Positions 1 through 6,328 of a DNA stretch of 6,332 nt are shown here, one piece after another (positions within the stretch are counted from its first letter, which is position 1; the number at the start of each line of letters is the position of its first letter). The notes beneath the pieces are model-generated. The model made no database searches. It was not told the origin of the DNA and worked only from the letters and a program-made list of their open reading frames with translations. This stretch comes from Lysobacteraceae bacterium (GTDB lineage: Bacteria > Pseudomonadota > Gammaproteobacteria > Steroidobacterales > Steroidobacteraceae): the NCBI GenBank assembly GCA_012516015.1, contig JAAYXG010000274.1, positions 1-6,332 on the forward strand. Direction: 5' to 3'. The translations under genes and the position numbers were made by a program.

Positions 1-1373
1 ATCACCTTCACGGGCCGTCCCGGGAACTGCTTCGCGACGGCGACCACGATGCGAAGATCGTCGCCGAAGTTGCGACGGCCGAAGTTGCCGCCGACGAGCT
101 GCTGATGCAGATGCACCTTTTCGAACGGGAGCCCCGCTTCCTCCGCGGCGACGATGAACGATTGCGCGGAGATCGAGCCCGAGTGCCACACCTCTAGACG
201 ATCGCCCGTGAACAGCGCCATTCCGTTGAGCGGTTCGAGCGGTGCTTGATCGGCGTACGGCGTCTCGTAGATTGCCTCGATCGTCGTGGCCGCCGACTCG
301 AGGGCCGCGAGCGCATCGCCTTCGTTCTTCAACACCGTCTCGCCTTCGCGTTCGAGCTCGGCGCGCACGGCGGCCGCGAGCTGCTCGGTCGTTTTCCACT
401 TCGCGCCGTCGCCGTCCTCCCATTCGAGCGGCAGGGCAGCGAGCGCTTGGCGCGCTTGCCAGTAGTGTTCCGCGACGACGACGATCGCGCTTTGCGCCAA
501 GCTTTCGTCGCCCTGGAGCGGCGTCTTGAGGCGCGCGCGCGGCTCGGACGGATCGATCACCGCGACGCCGATGACGCCCGGCATCCGCCGAATCGCCTCG
601 AAGTCATAGCGCTTGAGCTTGCCGCCGTGCACGGGGGATTGCATGAGCGCGCCGTAGATCATGCCGGGCGCTTTCGCGTCGATGCCGTAGACGCCGCTGC
701 CGTTCACGATTTGTCTATCGACGACCTTGCTCACGGACTTGCCGGCAAGCAGATCCAAGCGCTTGGGCGGTGTCACCGTCGGTGGCTTCTCCAGCTCGAC
801 GCGTGCCGCATCGGCGGCGACTTCGCCGTAGCGAAGCGTGCGATTCGTACGCGCATGCCGCAGCGTGCTGTTCGTCGCCTCGATCTCGGCGGCAGGAACG
901 TTCAATCGCTTCGCCGCCGCGACTTTGAGCATCTCGCGCGCGGTCGCGCCGATTTCCTGCAGCAGCGCGACGAGCTTGGGATCCGTCGAGCGGCCGCCGA
1001 ACGAGAACACCTTGCTGCCGTCGAGCGCACCATAGACGCCGCTCTCGCGCGCATCGCGATTGAGCGGAATGCATTCGACGCGCGTCTTGCTCCAGTCGCA
1101 GCGCAGCTCCTCGGCCATGAGCAGCGCCGCGAGCGTCATCGCGCCGTTGCCTGTTTCGGGGCAGGGCACACGCATGACGACGGTATCGTCCGGTGCAATC
1201 GTGAGCCATGGCCCGAGCTCGCTCGCATCGGTTGGCGCGACGGCGGCGCTCAGCTCGCGAGCGAGCCCGACGGACAGTGCAAGGCCGCCGCCGACGACCG
1301 CGCTCGTAATCAAGAACTCTCGTCGGCTGAGTCGGACGACATTCGTGTGAGTGCGGTTCTCGACGGGAATCAT
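1..1373 (-). CDS. Tat-exported xanthine dehydrogenase/aldehyde oxidase family large subunit, molybdopterin-binding (IorB-like), partial
   Basis: Reading the minus strand from the ATG at 1373-1371 gives 457 uninterrupted codons to the window edge, so the C-terminus is missing. Residues 16-36 hold a Tat signal: SRREFL followed by a small hydrophobic stretch (ITSAVVGGGLALSVGL). Then come an N-terminal molybdopterin-binding segment (VPCPETGNGAMTLAALLMAEEL, residues 69-90), an a/b-hammerhead-like region from about 215 (NGSGVYGIDAKAPGMIYGAL), the family motif APLEPLNGMA (377-386), and GGNFGRR (428-434), matching the usual GGGFGRR. Single-chain IorB-type subunits are typically 700-800 residues, so roughly 60% is visible; the catalytic glutamate region lies outside the window. 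The enzyme hydroxylates an aldehyde or N-heterocycle carbon using water; the substrate cannot be told from sequence. The start is well supported: GAGGAG lies six bases upstream (1380-1385), and the ATG overlaps the small-subunit stop as TGATG, which implies translational coupling. Confidence 0.93.
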   Translation of the reverse strand, partial: MIPVENRTHTNVVRLSRREFLITSAVVGGGLALSVGLARELSAAVAPTDASELGPWLTIAPDDTVVMRVPCPETGNGAMTLAALLMAEELRCDWSKTRVECIPLNRDARESGVYGALDGSKVFSFGGRSTDPKLVALLQEIGATAREMLKVAAAKRLNVPAAEIEATNSTLRHARTNRTLRYGEVAADAARVELEKPPTVTPPKRLDLLAGKSVSKVVDRQIVNGSGVYGIDAKAPGMIYGALMQSPVHGGKLKRYDFEAIRRMPGVIGVAVIDPSEPRARLKTPLQGDESLAQSAIVVVAEHYWQARQALAALPLEWEDGDGAKWKTTEQLAAAVRAELEREGETVLKNEGDALAALESAATTIEAIYETPYADQAPLEPLNGMALFTGDRLEVWHSGSISAQSFIVAAEEAGLPFEKVHLHQQLVGGNFGRRNFGDDLRIVVAVAKQFPGRPVKV

Positions 1374-1855
1374 CACGCGCTCCTCGCTGTCGTCGTTTGC
1401 CGCTGCAACTCCTCGGCTGCCTTATGAATGGCCGCGCGCACGCGCGGGTACGTGCCGCAGCGACAGATGTTCGTGATGTAAGTGTCGATGTCCTCGTCAG
1501 TCGGCGAAGGCACTTGCTGCAGGAGCGCGGCCGCGGCCATCAGCATGCCGGCTTGGCAGTAGCCGCACTGAGGGACGTTGAGCTCGAGCCAGGCGCGTTG
1601 CAGAGGATGCTGCGAATCGGGCGACAGCCCTTCGATGGTCGTGATGTCCGCGTCGGCCGCGGCTTGCACGGGGACGACGCACGAGCGTGTCGCCGATCCG
1701 TTGACGTGCACCGTGCAGGCGCCGCAATGCGCGATCCCGCACCCGAACTTCGTGCCGGTCATACCGAGATGATCGCGCAGCACCCAGAGCAAAGGTGTCG
1801 TGGGATCGACGTCCACTGTCTGAGGCTGACCGTTGACCCGAAACTCGATCTTCAT
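1373..1855 (-). CDS. (2Fe-2S)-binding small subunit of molybdenum hydroxylase (IorA-like)
   Basis: This complete 160-residue protein has the usual length for the family. The N-terminal ferredoxin-like domain carries the plant-type cluster ligands Cys39, Cys44, Cys47 (CGIAHCGAC) and Cys59. The helical C-terminal domain carries the second cluster ligands Cys97 and Cys100 (QCGYCQAG) and Cys131 and Cys133 ([13 protein letters not shown]). All eight ligands are intact. It relays electrons from the molybdenum site of the large subunit, encoded immediately downstream, to an acceptor such as a cytochrome c. It has no signal peptide of its own, so by analogy with related enzymes it probably leaves the cytoplasm bound to the Tat-targeted large subunit. 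The ATG at 1855 is preceded by GAGG (1864-1867) with an eight-base spacer. I see no convincing sigma-70 promoter directly upstream. The substrate is unknown, and isoquinoline, aldehyde or another heterocycle would all fit. Confidence 0.96.
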   Translation of the reverse strand: MKIEFRVNGQPQTVDVDPTTPLLWVLRDHLGMTGTKFGCGIAHCGACTVHVNGSATRSCVVPVQAAADADITTIEGLSPDSQHPLQRAWLELNVPQCGYCQAGMLMAAAALLQQVPSPTDEDIDTYITNICRCGTYPRVRAAIHKAAEELQRQTTTARSA

Positions 1856-2017
1856 CGCGCTTGCCTCGAGAAGCCTGATCAGCGCGATGATTTACGTCGT
1901 CACGATCGTGCGGAAAAGGTGCCCTGCGACGAGTCGAGCCATCGTCGCGGCGAGGCGCTTTCGGGTGTCATCAGTTGCGCGAGCGCTGTGGTTCCTTCGA
2001 ACGTCATCAAGCGCGCT
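1856..2017. other. gene-free gap upstream of the oxidoreductase operon
   Basis: These 162 bases, together with the adjacent inverted repeat, form a 305-base stretch without a convincing gene. The ribosome binding site of the small subunit lies at 1864-1867. A perfect 10-base palindrome, CACGATCGTG, sits at 1901-1910, about 46 bases before the small-subunit start; this is where an operator could be, but such words are common by chance in GC-rich DNA. A 35-codon minus-strand reading frame (2007 to 1900) has no recognisable product and is not called as a gene. The promoter for the operon should lie here unless it is read through from GH115. Confidence 0.5.
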
Positions 2018-2152
2018 AAGCTCGCCAAGGTAAGACCAAGAAGATTCTCGCGCAGAGACGCAGAGATCAGAAAAGAAAAAATTCTTCTCCCCTCTTACCT
2101 CCGCGTCTCTGCGAGAGTATTTCTCTCTCTTGCTCTTGACCTTGGCGGGCTT
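2018..2152. repeat. nested imperfect inverted repeat, MITE/REP-like intergenic element
   Basis: The outer arms are 2018-2031 (AAGCTCGCCAAGGT) and 2139-2152, which matches its reverse complement at 13 of 14 positions. The inner arms are 2046-2065 and 2099-2116, which pair through the core CGCAGAGACGC with a two-base bulge and one mismatch. The centre (about 2066-2098) is rich in A+G on one side and C+T on the other, including AAAAGAAAAA. The whole can fold into one long hairpin about 135 bases in extent. Similar motifs based on CGCAGAGACGCAGAG are a familiar dispersed intergenic repeat in many proteobacteria, and I recall them rather than having searched. The element starts 8 bases after the GH115 stop codon, so it could also end or stabilise that transcript. 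Both strands translate to SRRDAE-type peptides, which explains the spurious reading frames over it. Confidence 0.85.
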
Positions 2153-2160
2153 CGTGAGAG

Positions 2161-5055
2161 TTACTCTGTCGCAACGCCCACGCCCACGCGCACGCTCTCC
2201 GGCGGGCCCAAGTAGCTCGGGCGCATGCCGCCCGCATCGACGATCACGCGCTGAAGCACGACGCCCGGCGTCACCATCCATACTTTGACCGTATGCTTGC
2301 CCGGCGAGCCGATCGTATGCGTTGAGCGCAAGCGGCGAATGTTCTCCGCGACCGCGCGATCCCAGTTCTCGTTCGCCCAGGTGTCGAGCTTCAGCACTTG
2401 AGGCGCCGCATCGTCGATCGACACCGCGATACGCAGGCCTTCTCCCGATTGGAAATCCAACGACGGCGCGACGTGAAGGTCGATCTCGACTTCGCCGCTC
2501 GATTGCATGAATACGTCGTATTCGAGTCGCGGCGTCGAGCCCGCCGGCGCGCGTTCCGCCGCCGTCACGGGAGCGATCGTGACGCCGCCGAGCGTGCGAC
2601 CGAAATCGGGCAGCGTCGTCCAGCGAACCTTGCCGTCATTGATCGCGCGAGTGTAGTGCGGCGCCTCGATCGCGACGACGCCGTCGCTTTCGAGGAACCC
2701 GCGAAAGCCACGCGGCAACGCGTGCTCGGGATTCACGACATCGATCCGCGCAGCAAGCTGCTCGCCCGCGTCGGTTTCGATGCTGAGCGTCGCCGTGTTC
2801 GTTCCTTTCGGCACGGCATTCCAGTTCGCGGTCACGTTGACGCGCGTCGTCTTCTCGATCGTGCCGGAGGCGCGGTCGACGATCAGCCAGGGTTGGTCGC
2901 TCGTGATGCGGTACTCGTACGGCGCATCGCCTCGATTGAAGAGCTCGATCCAGCGCGACCCGCGTGTCAGCGTATCGAGCGGCGGCAGTACCGCCGGCTT
3001 CGCCCCGTAGGAGGGCCACGCCGTTTCGCTGCCGTCGATGGCCATGGCGGGCGAGGGGCCGCTTCGAGGATGGATCTCGCTGACGGCCGGCATCACTTCG
3101 AGCTCGGGCTGCTGCCAGTAGGTGTACCCGATGTTGATCTGCGCCATCATGTGGTTCCACTTGCCGTCCTTGCGTGCGTGATACTCGCGAGCGAGCCGCT
3201 CGTCGGTTGCGAACCACTCGCGTGCACGCTCGGCTTCGCGAGCGGCATCGACTCGACCCTGCAAACCATAGAGACGATTGCGTCCCGCGGCGACGTACAT
3301 TTCTTGTACCGCTGCGCTCGCGAGCACGGGATACGCGACGAGCTGGAAGTACGCATCTTGCGCCTGTGCCGGAAGCGCGGCGCGCACGCGCTCCGCGCGC
3401 GCGACGAGATCGCGCCATTCCTCGAGCACGCGCTCGGCTTCATCGTAGTTGACGAGCGAGAACGTATCGGGCGCGAGCATCTCGGGCTTGCGGCGCGAGT
3501 TGAGCTTCGTGTAGCCGTTGATGAGCGCTGCGATCTCCCGCGCATGCTCGGCGCCGAACTGTCGCGCTGCCCAGTCGACCGAATAGGGTTCGAGTTGCTC
3601 GTAGGGTAAGCGAGCCGGATCCCATGCCATCGTCAAGAAGAACTCGATCGGAAATTCCATCGGCTTCAAGTCGCCGACGTTCACGATCCAGATGCGCGTC
3701 GCTTCGTATTGCCACGCGAGATTCATCTGCTCCTGGATCTTCGAGATCGGCACCGTGTTGAGCCACTTGTAGTTGCGCGGGCCGCCGACGTAGTCGAAGT
3801 GATAGTAGACGCCGGCGCCGCCGGAGCGATTTCGCTCGCTCGGTGTCGGCAGGCGGCGGATGTTGCCCCAGTTGTCGTCGCACCAGAGCAGCGTCACATC
3901 GTCGGGCACGCGCATCCCGCGCTCGTAATAGTCCTGCACTTCTTTATAGAGCGCCCAAAGTTGCGGGACCTGCTCGGCAGGCCGGTCGAGCACGTCGCTC
4001 AAGATCTCGCGCTGGTCGGCCACGATGCGTTCGAGCAGCGCGACGTTCGTCTCTTCCGACATCGCTTCGTCTCCGTCGCCGCGCATGCCGATCGACATGA
4101 TGTTCTCGTAGTTTTTCGTGCGCTCGACGCTCTCGCGCCAGAACTTCTGCAGCGTTGCCGCGTTCGTCGCATAGTTCCACGGACCGCTGCCGTAGCGCCG
4201 CCATTCGTCGTGCGCGCGCATGAGCGGCTCGTGATGCGAAGTGCCCATGACGATGCCGTACTCGTCGGCGAGCACCGGATTCATCGGATCGTCGTCGTTG
4301 AACGCGCTGCCCCACATCGCGGGCCATAGATAGTTGCCGCGCAATCGCAGGATGAGCTCGAACACATGAGCGTAGAACTTGTGATTGAACCCGCCGAACT
4401 TCTCGTGCGCCCAGCCGCTCAAGGCCGGCGCTTCGTCGTTGAGAAAGATGCCGCGATATTTGACGACGGGCTCGCCGACGACATGGCGGCCGCGCTTGAC
4501 GAATAACGCATCGCGACGGACGGTCGGCACGTCCGCCCACCAGTACCAGGGCGAGACGCCGCTTTGCGTCGAGAGCTCGTAGAGGCCGTAGATCGTGCCG
4601 CGCTTGTCGCTGCCCGCGATCACGACCGCGCGGTCGACGCCCGCATAGGGTCGTTCGATCACTTGAACGACGAACGATTCCCACTTGCCGCGAACGTCGC
4701 GCACGTCGAGCTTGCCGCTCGCAACGAGCTCGTCGATCACGCGGCTCTTGCCGATCGTTCCGGCAACGATCAGCACTTCATTCTCGGGACGCGACGCGGT
4801 GCTGAGCGTCGGTCGAACGCCCGTAACGCGCTCGATGTCCGCTTGGACATCGCCTGCCGCGCGCAGCACGCCGCGATAGTCGTCGGCGTCCAACCACAGC
4901 GCCGCCGCGTGCCCGTCCGCGACGATCGGCGCGGCACCTGCTTCCGAACGAAAAACGACGAACGGCGCTTCGCCGAACGCCGCGCTCGCCGTCTGGCCGA
5001 CAAGGCAAAGTAGGAGAGATGCGCAGTAGATCAGCGTGGCACGGATGCGGTGCAT
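2161..5055 (-). CDS. secreted GH115 xylan alpha-1,2-glucuronidase
   Basis: The 964-residue enzyme removes glucuronic or 4-O-methylglucuronic acid side chains from glucuronoxylan. Residues 1-25 form a Sec signal peptide (MHRIR, a hydrophobic core, then TASA), so it is periplasmic or secreted. The order is typical of GH115: an N-terminal alpha/beta domain to about 190, then a TIM-barrel catalytic domain with YRGIFLNDE (200-208), WPAMWG (244-249), GTSHHEPLMRAHDEW (271-285), MRGDGDE (324-330), WCDDNWGN (391-398), HFDYVGGPRNYKWLNT (419-434) and VNVGDLKPMEFPIEFF (458-473). A helical domain follows (about 500-650), then an Ig-like beta region (about 700-780) and the family C-terminal beta-sandwich (about 783-950) ending in SYLGPPES. 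I chose ATG 5055 because it opens a clean signal peptide and has GGTGA eight bases upstream (5064-5068). An in-frame GTG at 5118 would add 21 residues before the signal. The last ten residues (VRVGVGVATE) look like a lineage-specific tail. Confidence 0.96.
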   Translation of the reverse strand: MHRIRATLIYCASLLLCLVGQTASAAFGEAPFVVFRSEAGAAPIVADGHAAALWLDADDYRGVLRAAGDVQADIERVTGVRPTLSTASRPENEVLIVAGTIGKSRVIDELVASGKLDVRDVRGKWESFVVQVIERPYAGVDRAVVIAGSDKRGTIYGLYELSTQSGVSPWYWWADVPTVRRDALFVKRGRHVVGEPVVKYRGIFLNDEAPALSGWAHEKFGGFNHKFYAHVFELILRLRGNYLWPAMWGSAFNDDDPMNPVLADEYGIVMGTSHHEPLMRAHDEWRRYGSGPWNYATNAATLQKFWRESVERTKNYENIMSIGMRGDGDEAMSEETNVALLERIVADQREILSDVLDRPAEQVPQLWALYKEVQDYYERGMRVPDDVTLLWCDDNWGNIRRLPTPSERNRSGGAGVYYHFDYVGGPRNYKWLNTVPISKIQEQMNLAWQYEATRIWIVNVGDLKPMEFPIEFFLTMAWDPARLPYEQLEPYSVDWAARQFGAEHAREIAALINGYTKLNSRRKPEMLAPDTFSLVNYDEAERVLEEWRDLVARAERVRAALPAQAQDAYFQLVAYPVLASAAVQEMYVAAGRNRLYGLQGRVDAAREAERAREWFATDERLAREYHARKDGKWNHMMAQINIGYTYWQQPELEVMPAVSEIHPRSGPSPAMAIDGSETAWPSYGAKPAVLPPLDTLTRGSRWIELFNRGDAPYEYRITSDQPWLIVDRASGTIEKTTRVNVTANWNAVPKGTNTATLSIETDAGEQLAARIDVVNPEHALPRGFRGFLESDGVVAIEAPHYTRAINDGKVRWTTLPDFGRTLGGVTIAPVTAAERAPAGSTPRLEYDVFMQSSGEVEIDLHVAPSLDFQSGEGLRIAVSIDDAAPQVLKLDTWANENWDRAVAENIRRLRSTHTIGSPGKHTVKVWMVTPGVVLQRVIVDAGGMRPSYLGPPESVRVGVGVATE

Positions 5056-5148
5056 GGATGAGTTCACCGTGGGGCAATGTCGCAAATGGGGGTTTCGGTC
5101 GCTCTGCGGCGTTTGCACGCGGCGCGCCTTCGTGGCGCCTTCGTAGAC

Positions 5149-5177
5149 ATTCTATCGGTAACTCGTTCGCTCGACAG
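5149..5177 (-). promoter_or_regulatory. candidate sigma-70 promoter for GH115
   Basis: On the minus strand, TAGAAT (5154-5149) matches five of six positions of the -10 consensus. A 17-base spacer separates it from CTGTCG (5177-5172), a poor -35 matching three of six. Transcription would begin near 5142 and leave a leader of about 87 bases before the ATG at 5055. The spacer contains GAGTTACCGATA, whose core resembles half-sites bound by LacI/GntR-type sugar regulators. The weak -35 would fit an activated or repressed promoter. No regulator gene is present in the window, so this is a suggestion only. Confidence 0.3.
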
Positions 5178-5335
5178 ATCAACCGGAGTGGCGCGCTCGC
5201 GGAGGCGCGCAAGGCCGCCGGCGAGGCGCCGCGAGTGCGCGTGATGCGTCTCACGCTATGCGGAGGAGGGCTCGCCTTCGTGACATAACTCCATTGGCTA
5301 ACGCGACCCGATCGTCTAGCGTGCAGGTTCAGGAC

Positions 5336-5339
5336 GAGG
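5336..5339 (+). promoter_or_regulatory. ribosome binding site of the 178-residue membrane protein
   Basis: GAGG, within AGGACGAGGTG, lies six bases before the ATG at 5346. It decides this start over the internal ATG at 5379, which has no comparable site. Confidence 0.7.
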
Positions 5340-5345
5340 TGTCGT

Positions 5346-5882
5346 ATGAAACAGGACAAGCAGCACTCGAAGCACTCGATGACGGAAGTCGAATTGGACA
5401 CGGTCGAGCTCGTTGCACTCACGCCGATTCATCAGGGCGCGGCATCGCAACCGCTCTCGCCGTACGGTGAGTCGTCGACGCTGCAGACCTACGATGAAGA
5501 AATCGCCGCGTTGGGAATGCCGTTGCCGAGCGAGTCCGAGAAGTGCGTGCTGCCGAAGCGGCGTCTCCTGGACAATCGCGCGCTAGGCATTTTCGGAATC
5601 GTGCTGATTACGAGTGCCGGACTCGTCGCGCATCAGGTTGCGTCCACGAAACCGGCGCCCGAGCCTGTCGTGGCCATGGAATGGACACCCTTGCCGGAAC
5701 GCGGTGAGCTCGATCCGATCGCGGAGATGGAAGAAGAGCCGGAGCCGCCGACGCTGTTCGCGAACCCCTTCGATCCGACGGAGGTGTTCGAGCTCGAGCC
5801 GGGCCTCACGAAAGAAGAAGCGCGCCAACGCGTCGCCGAAATTCTGCTCGAGCGCGCGCGCGAGCGCATGGCGTCGCGCTGA
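5346..5882 (+). CDS. hypothetical single-pass membrane protein with acidic proline-rich C-terminal region
   Basis: I do not recognise this 178-residue protein. Residues 1-73 are hydrophilic and probably cytoplasmic, ending in a positive KRR (71-73). A single membrane segment follows at about 79-98 (ALGIFGIVLITSAGLVAHQV). After it come an acidic, proline-rich stretch (about 102-136, with EMEEEPEPP), a motif NPFDPTEVFELEPG (140-153) and a charged amphipathic helix (155-176, TKEEARQRVAEILLERARER). By the positive-inside rule the C-terminal half faces the periplasm. The only cysteine is Cys67. Start ATG 5346 has GAGG at 5336-5339 with a six-base spacer, better than the internal ATG at 5379. A weak promoter, TTGGCT (5294-5299), 17 bases, TAGCGT (5317-5322), lies upstream. 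Codon use matches the GC-rich neighbours, supporting a real gene. It is divergent from GH115 and followed by the hairpin repeat array. A role as a small envelope or TonB-like anchor protein is possible but unsupported. Confidence 0.8.
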   Translation: MKQDKQHSKHSMTEVELDTVELVALTPIHQGAASQPLSPYGESSTLQTYDEEIAALGMPLPSESEKCVLPKRRLLDNRALGIFGIVLITSAGLVAHQVASTKPAPEPVVAMEWTPLPERGELDPIAEMEEEPEPPTLFANPFDPTEVFELEPGLTKEEARQRVAEILLERARERMASR

Positions 5883-5964
5883 GCGCGCGGCGGCGACCGC
5901 AGTCGATAGTCGACAGCCAGAGCGGGCTGATTCCGACACTTACCTTAGTGAGCTGATACCCACT

Positions 5965-6056
5965 TTCGTCGCTCCGGCGTAGGCCGGAGCCCAGGCTTCG
6001 CGCGCCTGGCGCGCCGGTCTTGTGTCTGGATCCCGGCCTAGCGCCGGGACGACGAA
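5965..6056. repeat. palindromic intergenic element, copy 1
   Basis: This 92-base unit has ends TTCGTC and GACGAA. The left sub-hairpin is GCTCCGGC (5971-5978), loop GTAG, GCCGGAGC (5983-5990), a perfect eight-base stem. The right sub-hairpin is TCCCGGC (6031-6037), a five-base loop, GCCGGGA (6043-6049). The arms of about 30 bases are also near-complementary to each other, so the unit can form either two small hairpins or one long stem. The centre contains GCGCGCCTGGCGCGC (6000-6014). This design is typical of REP/BIME-like or MITE-like repeats of proteobacteria. Confidence 0.88.
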
Positions 6057-6098
6057 GAATGTTGAGCGGCGCCAGATCCAAGGCAACGGACCTCATTC

Positions 6099-6189
6099 TC
6101 GTCGCTCCTGCGTAGGCCGGAGTCCAGGCTTCGCGCGCCTGGCGCGCCGCTCTTGTGTCTGGATCCCGACCTAGCGCCGGGACGACGAA
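6099..6189. repeat. palindromic intergenic element, copy 2
   Basis: The second copy is almost identical to copy 1 and lies 133 bases further on. It has single changes in both sub-hairpins: CTCCTGC in the left stem and CCCGAC in the right, each breaking one pair. The 42 bases before it (6057-6098) correspond to the spacer after copy 2, and about 30 of them are nearly identical (GAATGTTGAGCG...CGCCAGATCCA...GGCAACG). The duplicated unit is therefore the element plus its spacer. Confidence 0.87.
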
Positions 6190-6232
6190 GAATGTTGAGC
6201 GTCGCCAGATCCACGGCAACGCGATTCCAATC

Positions 6233-6328
6233 TTCGTCGCTCCGGCGGAGGCCGGAGTCCAGGCTTCGCGCGCAGTGGCGCGCCGCTCTTGTGTCTGGAT
6301 CCCGGCCTAGCGCCGGGACGACGACGAA
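6233..6328. repeat. palindromic intergenic element, copy 3
   Basis: The third copy lies 135 bases after copy 2. The right stem (CCCGGC / GCCGGG) is intact. The left sub-hairpin reads CTCCGGC, GGAG, GCCGGAG, so the stem is intact and the loop has changed. The central palindrome is altered (GCGCGCAGTGGCGCGC). There is an extra GAC triplet at the right end (GACGACGACGAA), and the sequence after it differs from the other spacers, so this is probably the last copy, although the window ends here. Confidence 0.86.

Noticed and set aside
246..1427. Plus-strand open frame of 393 codons
   Set aside because: It lies antisense to the molybdenum large subunit, is arginine/histidine-rich without any domain, and is explained by the high-GC third positions of the real gene.
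1901..1910. Perfect palindrome CACGATCGTG as an operator
   Set aside because: A single 10-base palindrome in GC-rich DNA is expected by chance, and no second site or regulator gene supports it.
1892..2281. Minus-strand open frame of 129 codons across the gap
   Set aside because: It overlaps the GH115 3' end and reads straight through the inverted repeat, giving the SRRDAE-type peptide produced by that repeat on both strands.
2398..3609. Plus-strand open frame of 403 codons, and another at 3709-4329
   Set aside because: Both are antisense to GH115, which is unambiguous; the composition is that of a frame shadow.
4980..5055. Lipoprotein signal on GH115 (cysteine in the hydrophobic core)
   Set aside because: The residue before the cysteine is leucine (LLLC) and the hydrophobic core continues after it, so the lipobox rule fails; a Sec type I signal fits.
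5883..5964. Intrinsic terminator directly after the membrane-protein gene
   Set aside because: No GC stem followed by a T run is present; only a short GTCGA-based palindrome is seen.
5806..6219. Minus-strand open frame of 137 codons
   Set aside because: Its product is the translation of two palindromic repeat copies plus the antisense of the membrane-protein gene end.
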